DNA of 8,352 nucleotides from JAFGHJ01 sp964606065 (GTDB lineage Bacteria; Hydrothermota; UBA3072): assembly GCA_964606065.1 (NCBI GenBank), contig CAZSEX010000056.1, positions 1-8,352 on the forward strand, read 5' to 3'. Position 1 is the first letter of the stretch, and each line of letters starts with the position of its first letter. Positions 1-6,560 of the stretch are shown here, in pieces. The notes below the pieces were generated by a model that made no database searches, was not told where the DNA came from, and saw only the letters and a list, made by a program, of their open reading frames with translations. Both the position numbers and the translations under genes were made by a program.

Positions 1-104
1 GGGGATGAACCCCAACGCTACTCTTATTCCGCAAGGGTGTTTTTTGAGAAAATTTTGGTGCGGAGAGATAGGTTTCAAACAAACGAAATATAAATTTTGT
101 TTTT

Positions 105-130
105 CTTTGTGTTCTTTGCGGCTTTGTGTG
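105..130 (+). repeat. CTTTGTG-type short tandem intergenic repeat (left copy)
   Basis: Three degenerate units of about 8-9 nt (CTTTGTGTT, CTTTGCGG, CTTTGTGTG) lie in tandem just upstream of the tRNA promoter. A matching three-unit array is found on the opposite strand near the right end (8145-8169). In both places the CTTTGTG strand reads toward the downstream gene. The pattern is seen directly. Similar short repeats are common between genes in many uncultured-bacterium genomes, and their function is unknown. Confidence 0.6.
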
Positions 131-161
131 AGAATAATTTTTGTTGGGGTGGGTGTAACAC

Positions 162-189
162 TTGACAAAAATAGACGTATAAATATATT
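162..189 (+). promoter_or_regulatory. sigma70-like promoter for the tRNA-Gly/tRNA-Cys/rpsT unit
   Basis: A perfect -35 box TTGACA at 162-167 is followed by a 16-nt spacer and a -10 box TATATT at 184-189 (5 of 6 matches to TATAAT). The predicted start is near 196, about 3 nt before the mature 5' end of tRNA-Gly, which fits a stable-RNA promoter. No other promoter-like pair is evident between here and rpsT, so this one probably also serves rpsT. Confidence 0.75.
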
Positions 190-198
190 TAGCGAGGG

Positions 199-270
199 GC
201 GGGAATAGCTCAGAGGGAGAGCGTCACCTTGCCAAGGTGAAAGTCGCGGGTTCAAATCCCGTTTCCCGCT
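199..270 (+). tRNA. tRNA-Gly (anticodon GCC)
   Basis: The cloverleaf folds by eye. The 7-bp acceptor stem pairs 199-205 with 263-269 without mismatch, and U270 is the discriminator expected for glycine tRNA. The D stem is GCTC/GAGC (208-211/219-222). The anticodon stem 224-228/236-240 closes the loop TTGCCAA with anticodon GCC at 231-233, and the T arm is 246-262. No 3' CCA is encoded, so it must be added after transcription. A run of seven Ts (270-276) follows, then tRNA-Cys 11 nt downstream. Confidence 0.97.
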
Positions 271-281
271 TTTTTTAGGTT

Positions 282-353
282 GGCGGCATAGCCAAGTGGA
301 AAGGCAACGGTCTGCAAAACCGTTATCCCCCGGTTCGAATCCGGGTGCCGCCT
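282..353 (+). tRNA. tRNA-Cys (anticodon GCA)
   Basis: The acceptor stem GGCGGCA (282-288) pairs perfectly with TGCCGCC (346-352), and the discriminator is U353, a cysteine identity base. The anticodon stem 307-311/319-323 closes the loop CTGCAAA with anticodon GCA at 314-316. The T loop TTCGAAT is canonical. CCA is not encoded. It lies 11 nt after tRNA-Gly and 28 nt before the rpsT start, so the three are probably cut from one transcript. Confidence 0.97.
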
Positions 354-371
354 TAAATAATAAAACTTATC

Positions 372-377
372 AGGAGG
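372..377 (+). promoter_or_regulatory. Shine-Dalgarno site deciding the rpsT start
   Basis: AGGAGG, a perfect anti-16S match, ends 4 nt before the GTG at 382. The in-frame TTG at 379 would leave only 1 nt of spacing, so GTG 382 is the better start. It also gives the family-typical N-terminus MPNIKSAKK. Confidence 0.85.
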
Positions 378-381
378 TTTG

Positions 382-651
382 GTGCCGAATATAAAATCAG
401 CAAAGAAAAGGGTTGGATTGGCGGAAGAGGATAGAAAGAGGAACAAGGGCGTCAAAACAAGAATTAAAAATATTACCAGAAAACTGAAGGAAGAAAAAGA
501 CCCTAAAAAAGCAGAAGAAACTCTTAAAACGGCTTATTCGTTAGTGGATAAGGCGGTTAAAAAGAAAGTTATTCATAAAAATACTGCGGCAAGGAAAAAA
601 GCACAATTTACCAGGCTGGTTAAGGGGAAACAGCAAGAACAAGCCCAATAA
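382..651 (+). CDS. rpsT: 30S ribosomal protein S20
   Basis: S20 is a small basic helical-bundle protein that binds the 5' domain of 16S rRNA early in assembly of the 30S subunit. The 89-residue product has the usual S20 length and is rich in Lys and Arg. It begins MPNIKSAKKR, as the family does, and its C-terminal half holds the signature VIHKNTAARKKAQFTRLV (residues 63-80). The GTG start at 382 is chosen over an in-frame TTG at 379 because of the spacing from the AGGAGG at 372-377. The gene follows tRNA-Cys by 28 nt with no promoter of its own visible, so it is probably read from the tRNA promoter. Its last 32 bp overlap the 3' end of comF on the opposite strand, which leaves no room for a normal terminator. 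The Gln-rich tail (residues 84-89) lies in this overlap. Confidence 0.96.
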   Translation: MPNIKSAKKRVGLAEEDRKRNKGVKTRIKNITRKLKEEKDPKKAEETLKTAYSLVDKAVKKKVIHKNTAARKKAQFTRLVKGKQQEQAQ

Positions 652-1345
652 CTTTTTTGAAGCCCGCTTTTTTAAGTTCTCCGGCGCATTCGTTTAGAGT
701 GCTCCCTGTGGTCAAAACATCATCGATAAGTATAATACCTTTTTCGGAATTTCCTTTAAATTCTTTTAATGCTTGTTTCTTAATTTGATACGCGTTTTTT
801 ACGTTGATAAATCTTTTTTCGTAAGGTAGAGTCGTCTGGGAGTGGATATTGGCGGTTTTGCGTAACAGCCCGATATTTGTAAGAAAGGAAATTTTTGAGA
901 ATTCGAAGGCGAGCAGCCGGCTTTGATTATACCCCCGTTCCCTTTTTTCAGCTCCTGTCATAGGAACCCAGGTAGAATATTTTATATCCTGTACGTCGCC
1001 GCGGGATAAATAGTTGGAATAAAGTTTTCTGGCGAGTTGTTTCGAAAGGGAAGGTCTGTTACGGTATTTATAGATTTTAATTATGTCTGAGAATGGAGGA
1101 ACGTAACTGCCGCAGCTTATTACAAAATCGAAATATTTGGTTTCTTCTTTGCATTTTTTGCATATTTTGCCGGACTTTATCGGTTTTCCGCAAATTTTGC
1201 ATTTTTTGCGTGAAACAAAAAAGGTTTTATCCAGACATTTCTGGCAGATTATTTCGTTCTTTTTTAACTCGTTTTCGCAAATTGGACAAAAAGCGGGAAA
1301 AGTAAATTTCTCTAAATCGTTTAAAAAGCTAAACAATAGATTCAT
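620..1345 (-). CDS. comF: ComF family protein (zinc ribbons plus phosphoribosyltransferase domain)
   Basis: The 241-residue protein has the ComF layout and length. Two Cys4 zinc-ribbon-like clusters come first (C20-x2-C23 with C34-x2-C37, and C49-x2-C52 with C62-x2-C65). A type I phosphoribosyltransferase fold follows. The conserved RERGYNQSRL is at about 135-144, a Q-x-R-x2-N region at 170-181, and the PRPP-binding loop ILIDDVLTTGST at 205-216. ComF proteins take part in DNA uptake in naturally competent bacteria, but many carriers are not known to be competent and the substrate here is unknown. ATG at 1345 is preferred to the TTG at 1354, though neither has a strong ribosome site. The gene overlaps the rodA 3' end by 17 nt, implying coupled translation. 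It is the last gene of the long minus-strand array and runs 32 bp into rpsT. Confidence 0.9.
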   Translation of the reverse strand: MNLLFSFLNDLEKFTFPAFCPICENELKKNEIICQKCLDKTFFVSRKKCKICGKPIKSGKICKKCKEETKYFDFVISCGSYVPPFSDIIKIYKYRNRPSLSKQLARKLYSNYLSRGDVQDIKYSTWVPMTGAEKRERGYNQSRLLAFEFSKISFLTNIGLLRKTANIHSQTTLPYEKRFINVKNAYQIKKQALKEFKGNSEKGIILIDDVLTTGSTLNECAGELKKAGFKKVIGLVLAVSP

Positions 1346-2528
1346 TCTTAACAAGGATTAAAAGTGCTACGGAAACAGTCGATACAACAAGAGAAGTTCC
1401 TCCGTAACTTATAAATGGAAGAGGCAAACCTACTACAGGTAAAAGACCCACGGTCATCGCGATGTTAACCGTTATTTGCGACAGGAAATAAAAGAAAATT
1501 CCGTATGCGAGATACCTCCCGAAAGGTCTTTGAGCGCGCTGAGCGATATGAAGAATTCTTAAGAGAAATAAAGCGAACAGGACAAGTAAAACAAAAGTAC
1601 CCAGAAAACCGAATTCTTCGCCTAAAACGGCAAAGATAAAATCGGTCCTGGTCTGAGGTAAAAAACCGAGGTTTTTTATTGAACCGTTCAAATATCCCTT
1701 ACCGATTATGCCTCCCGAACCGATGGAAATTTTAGATTGCAATAATTGCCATCCCGCGCCTGTCGGATCCAGAGAGGGGTTTAAAAAAGTCAAAAGCCTG
1801 ATTTTCTGATACGGTTTTAGTAGACTATCGAGAATAGGTGCTGAGGCTCCCACAGCTAAATTCAAAAGAAAAATGCCTATAGAAAAGCGCGGATCGACAT
1901 CCGATATTATTATTACCGCTACCAGCATTATCATAAATAGAATCCAGGAAACAAGATGAAGTCCGCATAAAAGTGAAATCAGAGGAGATATAAAAAGTAC
2001 GTACCTGGGTATACTTATGTTGAGAGTTCCTACGGTACCCAGAAAAATAAAAAGGAAAATCGAAGCGGTTCCTATGTCCGGTTCTAAAAAAACGAGGAGT
2101 ATTGAAATAGCCGCGATTATTATAGGCAGTCTGAGATCGCGCATGGTTACTTTTTTATCTGCGAACTTGGAAAATATTTTTGCCATGAAAATAATAAAGA
2201 AAAGTTTTGTTACTTCGGAAGGTTGAAACTGGAATCCTCCTATTTTAATCCACCTTCCTTCGCTTTCAGGCAAGAAGGGAACAATAATCAGAAGAATTAT
2301 TCCTATTATGTAAAGAATTAAAACTATGTCTTTTAATCCGTTCAGGGGATAAAAAAGAATCAGAAATCCTAAGCTTAAAGATATACCGATCCATATTAAA
2401 TGGTTTTTGAAAAATGTATGGTCCCCGGGATAGTTGGCTGTATACTGCAGGAAAGCTCCCGCAACCAGTAATAGAGCAAGAATAATAAGGAGATTTTTAT
2501 CGAACTTTATTCTTTTGTCCATTCCCAT
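1329..2528 (-). CDS. rodA: RodA-type SEDS peptidoglycan glycosyltransferase
   Basis: SEDS proteins polymerise lipid II into glycan strands in the inner membrane, and RodA does so with a class B PBP during side-wall growth. The 399-residue product has about ten hydrophobic segments and the family hallmarks: GRWIKIGGFQFQPSE (91-105), FLEPDIGTA (147-155), a large extracytoplasmic loop with YQKIRLLTFLNPSLDP (240-255) and TRTDFIFAVLGEE (293-305), and GLPLPFISYGG (367-377). The conserved aspartates of this loop, the region tied to catalysis, are present. RodA is preferred over FtsW because of length and overall pattern, but a SpoVE/FtsW-like role cannot be excluded. ATG 2528 overlaps recJ by 22 nt, and an in-frame ATG at 2522 is nearly as good. 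No PBP2 or mre gene lies next to it in this window. Confidence 0.92.
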   Translation of the reverse strand: MGMDKRIKFDKNLLIILALLLVAGAFLQYTANYPGDHTFFKNHLIWIGISLSLGFLILFYPLNGLKDIVLILYIIGIILLIIVPFLPESEGRWIKIGGFQFQPSEVTKLFFIIFMAKIFSKFADKKVTMRDLRLPIIIAAISILLVFLEPDIGTASIFLFIFLGTVGTLNISIPRYVLFISPLISLLCGLHLVSWILFMIMLVAVIIISDVDPRFSIGIFLLNLAVGASAPILDSLLKPYQKIRLLTFLNPSLDPTGAGWQLLQSKISIGSGGIIGKGYLNGSIKNLGFLPQTRTDFIFAVLGEEFGFLGTFVLLVLFALFLLRILHIAQRAQRPFGRYLAYGIFFYFLSQITVNIAMTVGLLPVVGLPLPFISYGGTSLVVSTVSVALLILVKNESIV

Positions 2529-4021
2529 CTTTTCAATATCGTTTTTCGTCCTTTCATTTCAAGATAAGCATTAACTTTTTTAGATGGCGGAGGCATTTCT
2601 TTGACTTCGTCGAGTTTTAATTTTGTTTTCCCTGCAGAAAGGAAAAAGTCTTTTTTTTCTTTTTCATAACTTACGTTTTCTATAAGAAAAAGCGGCGGAC
2701 GATTACCGTTGCCGAACGGTTCCATTTTTTCTGTCAGATTTTTCAAACTTTCATCGACTTCTTCCAATTTTAATTTTGAATCGAAAGGCTTTTTTTCTTT
2801 GTGTTTTCTTAAAAGATCCTCAGTTTTGTTTTTAAATTCATCTATTTTCCCTTTTTTAAGTTCGAAGCCGCACGCGCATTTGTGTCCGCCGTAATCTATC
2901 AGCAGATTTTTTACTCCGTCGAGAACCGAAAGCAGATCGAAACCGTCCGGACCTCTGCCTTCTCCTCTGATTTTTGAGTCTGCCGAATAAATCAGAAAAA
3001 CCGGTTTTTTGCAGTAATCCTTAGCTCTGTTGGCTACACTCCCCGCGATTTTGTAATCGAGGTCGTTTTTGAATATTACCAGATTTCTTTTGTTTAATTC
3101 GTTTTTGATAGCGGAAAATTCCGCCCGGGCTTTTCTATTCCATATTGAATGTTTGGTTTTTAGTGATTTGTAAATATCTTCGGCTTCGTCGATGGTTCGA
3201 GCGGAAAGGAATTTCCAGGTTAGATTTTCTCTTCCGGAAGCCAGAGGTATAATTGCTTTTAAGAAATTTTTCCTTGCCGAGATAAAAGAAAAAGGAGGCT
3301 TTTTGGATTTTTTTAGACATTTCAATCCTTCCCGGTATATTATTCTGTTTTCGTCGAGAAGGGGGACTTTATCTATAAGGGTTCCTATAAAAGCAAGCGC
3401 CGGTATTTCAGGAATCTCTTCGCTCCATTCTTCGGTTTTCTTTCCCGTATGATCGAGAAGAGCGCAATCTGCGAATTTAAAAGCGACTCCCGCGCCTGAG
3501 AGATATTTATAACCGAAGAAATTAAGTTTCGGATTTATTAACGGCGCTTTCGGCAACTTCTCTTTTAATTCGTGGTGATCGGTTATAATGATATCCATAT
3601 TTTTTTTCTTCAGGTATTCTACTTCCGAAATGCTGCTCGTTCCAGTATCGACGGTAATTATCAAATCAACGCCTGTTTTATGGGCTTTATCGATTCCCGG
3701 ACGGGAAAGACCGTAACCTTCTTTTTCTCTTCTGGGTATATAATGTCCGACTTTAATTCCGAAAACATCCTGAAATAATGATTTCATTATAAAAGTGGAA
3801 GTTATTCCGTCGACGTCTTCATCTCCCCAGATTAAAATCTTTTTCCTTTTTTTTATAAAATCTCTTGTTTTTTGGACTGCTTCATGCAGGTTCTCGTCGG
3901 CAGGACGTAATTTTTCAAAAGTCGGGGAAAGAAAACGCTCGAGCGTTTTTTGGTTTACAACTTCCCTTTTTTTCAAAAAACCCTTTATTCCTTTTGATAA
4001 ATGGCTATAGTTGATGGTCAT
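2507..4021 (-). CDS. recJ: RecJ-like single-strand DNA exonuclease (DHH/DHHA1 family)
   Basis: RecJ degrades single-stranded DNA 5' to 3' in recombination and mismatch or base-excision repair, using Mn2+ held by aspartates and histidines. In this 504-residue protein motif I reads ILIWGDEDVDG (62-72), motif II IITVDTGTSS (121-130) and motif III IIITDHHELK (144-153, the DHH). A later motif has the metal-ligand-type Asp in GTLIDKVPL (213-221). The DHHA1 domain shows GRGPDGFDLL (355-364) and DYGGHKCACGF (376-386), followed by the OB-fold element PFGNGNRPPLF (435-445). It is somewhat shorter than typical RecJ, and several motifs deviate: GDYD is GDED, NAAGR is LASGR, and SxRS is ExRG. The start at 4021 overlaps the scpA stop (ATGA). 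A divergent RecJ paralogue is possible, but RecJ is the simplest reading. Confidence 0.88.
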   Translation of the reverse strand: MTINYSHLSKGIKGFLKKREVVNQKTLERFLSPTFEKLRPADENLHEAVQKTRDFIKKRKKILIWGDEDVDGITSTFIMKSLFQDVFGIKVGHYIPRREKEGYGLSRPGIDKAHKTGVDLIITVDTGTSSISEVEYLKKKNMDIIITDHHELKEKLPKAPLINPKLNFFGYKYLSGAGVAFKFADCALLDHTGKKTEEWSEEIPEIPALAFIGTLIDKVPLLDENRIIYREGLKCLKKSKKPPFSFISARKNFLKAIIPLASGRENLTWKFLSARTIDEAEDIYKSLKTKHSIWNRKARAEFSAIKNELNKRNLVIFKNDLDYKIAGSVANRAKDYCKKPVFLIYSADSKIRGEGRGPDGFDLLSVLDGVKNLLIDYGGHKCACGFELKKGKIDEFKNKTEDLLRKHKEKKPFDSKLKLEEVDESLKNLTEKMEPFGNGNRPPLFLIENVSYEKEKKDFFLSAGKTKLKLDEVKEMPPPSKKVNAYLEMKGRKTILKRWEWTKE

Positions 4022-4701
4022 CTTTTTTCTACAAATATATCGTCAAATAGTTTTTCCTGAAAAGCCCTTGCTTTACCTCTTCTTATTATTTCAAGAAGAG
4101 CGAAAAATAAACCGATTTTTTCGTTCCTTTCCGTTCCTGCGACGATACCGAAAAAAAAGAACTTTCCTAATTTTTTTAATTTATTCAGTAAACTTTCGAT
4201 AAGATGGTCGATGTGGAATAAAATTGTTGTTGGAGGATTAAAGGGCTCTTTCTTTTTTATTTTTTCTACCAGAAATTTCAGACCGTTTACCGAGGTGTGA
4301 GTTTCTTTTTCGATTTCTTTTTCCGGTCTTCTGAACATGGCATTCGAGATATTTAATTTTTTATCGAGGTATATTCCTATTTCCTTGTATTTTTTGTATT
4401 TTGTCAGTTTTTCGATTAAAGATTCTTTTGTTTCGTAATCGTCCCCCTCTTCGTTTGATTCTTCTTCATGTGTTATTCCTTTTGCTTTTATGGCGAGTAG
4501 AGTCGCGGCATACCTTATAAATTCTCCCGCTCCGTCGAAGTCTATTTTTTCCAGATCTTTGACGAGTAGTAAATACTCTCTTGTGATTCGTGAAAGAGAA
4601 ATATCTCTTATGGCCACTTCCTGTTTTCTCACCAGATAGAGCAGAAGGTCGAGAGGTCCTTCAAATTCTTCGCAGGATACAAGATGGTTTTCGGCAATCA
4701 T
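4018..4701 (-). CDS. scpA: Segregation and condensation protein A
   Basis: ScpA is the kleisin that bridges the heads of the SMC dimer and, with ScpB, organises and segregates the nucleoid. The 227-residue length is typical. The N-terminal hallmark FEGPLDLLLYLVRKQEV is at 13-29, and the helix with FIRYAATLLAIKAK at 61-74. The middle linker is acidic (79-90). A TKYKKYKEIGIYL segment (100-112) precedes the C-terminal winged helix with FFALLEIIRRGKA (199-211). The usual LLP after the IKA(S/K) motif is GIT here. ATG 4701 overlaps the stop of the preceding transporter gene by 4 nt. AGGTG (4706-4710 on this strand) sits 4 nt upstream inside that gene, so translation is coupled. The partner scpB and smc are not in the window. 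Confidence 0.93.
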   Translation of the reverse strand: MIAENHLVSCEEFEGPLDLLLYLVRKQEVAIRDISLSRITREYLLLVKDLEKIDFDGAGEFIRYAATLLAIKAKGITHEEESNEEGDDYETKESLIEKLTKYKKYKEIGIYLDKKLNISNAMFRRPEKEIEKETHTSVNGLKFLVEKIKKKEPFNPPTTILFHIDHLIESLLNKLKKLGKFFFFGIVAGTERNEKIGLFFALLEIIRRGKARAFQEKLFDDIFVEKR

Positions 4702-6560
4702 AATTCACCTGTTATAGCTTTCGCTATGTTGTATATATGATAGTTTATCCGGTCGAAGTCATTAAGCAGGTCAAGATGTATGGCGCTTGTGTCTATGCTT
4801 TCGCGTTTTCCTTCTTTTAAACGTTCAATATGGTTTTCTTTGAATTTTTTTAGCCTGGCTGCGATTTTATTCTGGTTGGATAGCAGATTTCTGGCTATAT
4901 CTCTGTCCATAGTTGAAAGAGCGGCTTCCACTTCTCTTATGTTGGTAAAAATGATTTCGTGATACTTTTTAATCTCGTTAAATCCTTCTCTGGAGAAAAA
5001 ATAGGATTCTTTTATTTTCTTTTCAGCATAATTCATAATATTTTTACTGATTAAATCTCCTATATGTTCTATCTCGTTTGTTATTTTTATTATTCTTACG
5101 CATTTATTGCTTTCCCGTTCGGATAATTCCTGTCCTAAAAGCTTGGACGTGTAGGCTACTAATTCTTCCTGGTTTTTATCTATTATGTTATCTTTTGAGA
5201 CTATTATTTTTCTCAAGGCGTCATTATTCGTTTTGAATACTTTTAGCGTGTCATCGAACATGTTTTTCGTTATTTCCATGGATTCACGAGCGACTTCATA
5301 GGCTTTAGATATGGCGACTGTGGAAGAAGATAGGAAAAGAGGATCGAGTTTGAGTTTGGATTTTTCCACGCCGAATATTTTTTTCAGAAATTTTGCGAGT
5401 GGAAAACAGAAGGGGATTAAAATAAGACCCCAGATATTTACCAGAGAGTGGATATTGGCGATTGTTCTCGAGTCCGGTGTAAAGCTTTCTGGCAGAGAAA
5501 AAAGATATAAAGATAGTCCGACGAATAATACTTTAAGAATAACATACCCCACTCCCATTGCCTTATCCGAGGAGGATGAAAACCGGGTGGAACCGAGCAA
5601 TATCGAAAGTGATGTTCCTATATTTACTCCTAATATTACAGGTATGATAGTCGTTAAATCCAGTACTCCGACGAAAGCTATCGTTAGACCGAGAACTCCG
5701 GCACTGGAATGAAAAAGGAAAGTCAAAACAATTGAAGCGAGAAATAAAAGGATAGGATTTATGTCGGGAGTGAATAAATTTTTTAATGGCTGGATATTGT
5801 CTCTTATCAGCCATATAGCGAAAAATATCAATCCGAATCCCAGGAGGATTCTGCCGAGGTAAGTCAGTTTCGTTTTTGATTGCCAGAGAATAAAACCTAT
5901 CAGGACGATAATGGGACTGAACTGAATAATATCGGTTGCTATTATCTGCACCGTGAAAGTCGAGCCGAGAGCAGCACCGGAGAGGATAATAAGCGCTGTG
6001 GAAAGTTTGATCAGTGAAGATTCGAGGAGTCCGAGAAGCATTAGTCCTGTGAGGGTGCTGGATTCGAGGAGTACTGCCAGAATTATCCCCGAGAGATAAG
6101 CGAGAATAGGATTTTTAGTCATTTTCCAGAGCATCTGTCTTATTTTTTCGCCGCTCAATCGGGAAAGGCCTTTATTTGTGTGATCCAATCCCATGAGTAT
6201 GAGGACGATTCCGATAATTACCACGAGAATTAATCTGGTAAGTTCCCGCCCTGGGACAACATTGGGTTTGATTTTCAGAGATTCGCTTTTTACTTTCGCT
6301 TCTACCCATCCCTCTTTTTCCGGTATAAAAACAACACTGGCGAATCCGGAATTATCCGTTTTTATCGAGTCATGAGAAACTTTACCGTTATGAGGGATGA
6401 ATTTAATCCATTTATCGGCTACAGGTTTGTCTTTTTCAGTAGCCTGAATTGTAATATTTATCGGACTTCCGGATAGAACATTTGATTTATTTCCGGAGAT
6501 ATCCCTCCCGAGAGGATCCCTGGCAAGGTTTAATGAAAGTGACAGGAGGAGAAAAATCAT
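4698..6560 (-). CDS. Ig-like domain / Na-Pi cotransporter (NptA-like) / PhoU fusion protein
   Basis: This predicted 620-residue inner-membrane symporter has three parts. Residues 1-13 are a short hydrophobic signal-like segment, and about 28-100 form a beta-rich Ig-like domain with the TDNSGFASVVFIPEKEG pattern (68-84) of exported bacterial Ig-like folds. Residues 107-395 hold roughly eight to nine membrane segments of the Na/Pi cotransporter family. Its two inverted repeats show LLESSTLTGLMLLG (164-177) and FHSSAGVLGLT (283-293) with GVNIGTSLS (311-319), and the conserved HSLVN follows at 371-375. Residues 415-615 are a helical PhoU-like domain, expected in the cytoplasm. The family moves phosphate with Na+. 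Here the usual QSS triplets are ESS and HSS, so substrate and mechanism are uncertain. The ATG at 6560 overlaps the tonB stop (ATGA). A GTG at 6638 in the same frame would add 26 residues but overlap tonB by 82 nt. Confidence 0.85.
   Translation of the reverse strand: MIFLLLSLSLNLARDPLGRDISGNKSNVLSGSPINITIQATEKDKPVADKWIKFIPHNGKVSHDSIKTDNSGFASVVFIPEKEGWVEAKVKSESLKIKPNVVPGRELTRLILVVIIGIVLILMGLDHTNKGLSRLSGEKIRQMLWKMTKNPILAYLSGIILAVLLESSTLTGLMLLGLLESSLIKLSTALIILSGAALGSTFTVQIIATDIIQFSPIIVLIGFILWQSKTKLTYLGRILLGFGLIFFAIWLIRDNIQPLKNLFTPDINPILLFLASIVLTFLFHSSAGVLGLTIAFVGVLDLTTIIPVILGVNIGTSLSILLGSTRFSSSSDKAMGVGYVILKVLFVGLSLYLFSLPESFTPDSRTIANIHSLVNIWGLILIPFCFPLAKFLKKIFGVEKSKLKLDPLFLSSSTVAISKAYEVARESMEITKNMFDDTLKVFKTNNDALRKIIVSKDNIIDKNQEELVAYTSKLLGQELSERESNKCVRIIKITNEIEHIGDLISKNIMNYAEKKIKESYFFSREGFNEIKKYHEIIFTNIREVEAALSTMDRDIARNLLSNQNKIAARLKKFKENHIERLKEGKRESIDTSAIHLDLLNDFDRINYHIYNIAKAITGEL

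Noticed and set aside
8..45. Possible terminator of a gene to the left
   Set aside because: AAC-CCC can pair with GGG-T-GTT before a T run, but the stem is short, bulged and closes a loop of about 21 nt, which is too weak to call.
5..208. Open frame of 67 codons on the + strand before the tRNAs
   Set aside because: It runs through the CTTTGTG repeat (giving SLCSLRLCV), the promoter and into tRNA-Gly. There is no ribosome site, and composition fits non-coding DNA.
270..276. Seven Ts after tRNA-Gly as a terminator
   Set aside because: The only hairpin before it is the tRNA itself. tRNA-Cys and rpsT follow at once without a promoter of their own, so termination here is unlikely to be complete.
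252..455. Minus-strand open frame with an HPDSNRG-like stretch
   Set aside because: It is the antisense reading of tRNA-Cys and the rpsT start. This is a well-known false gene arising from tRNA sequence.
5311..5712. 133-codon plus-strand frame
   Set aside because: It lies antisense to the transporter gene, which has clear family motifs. The frame has no recognisable domain.
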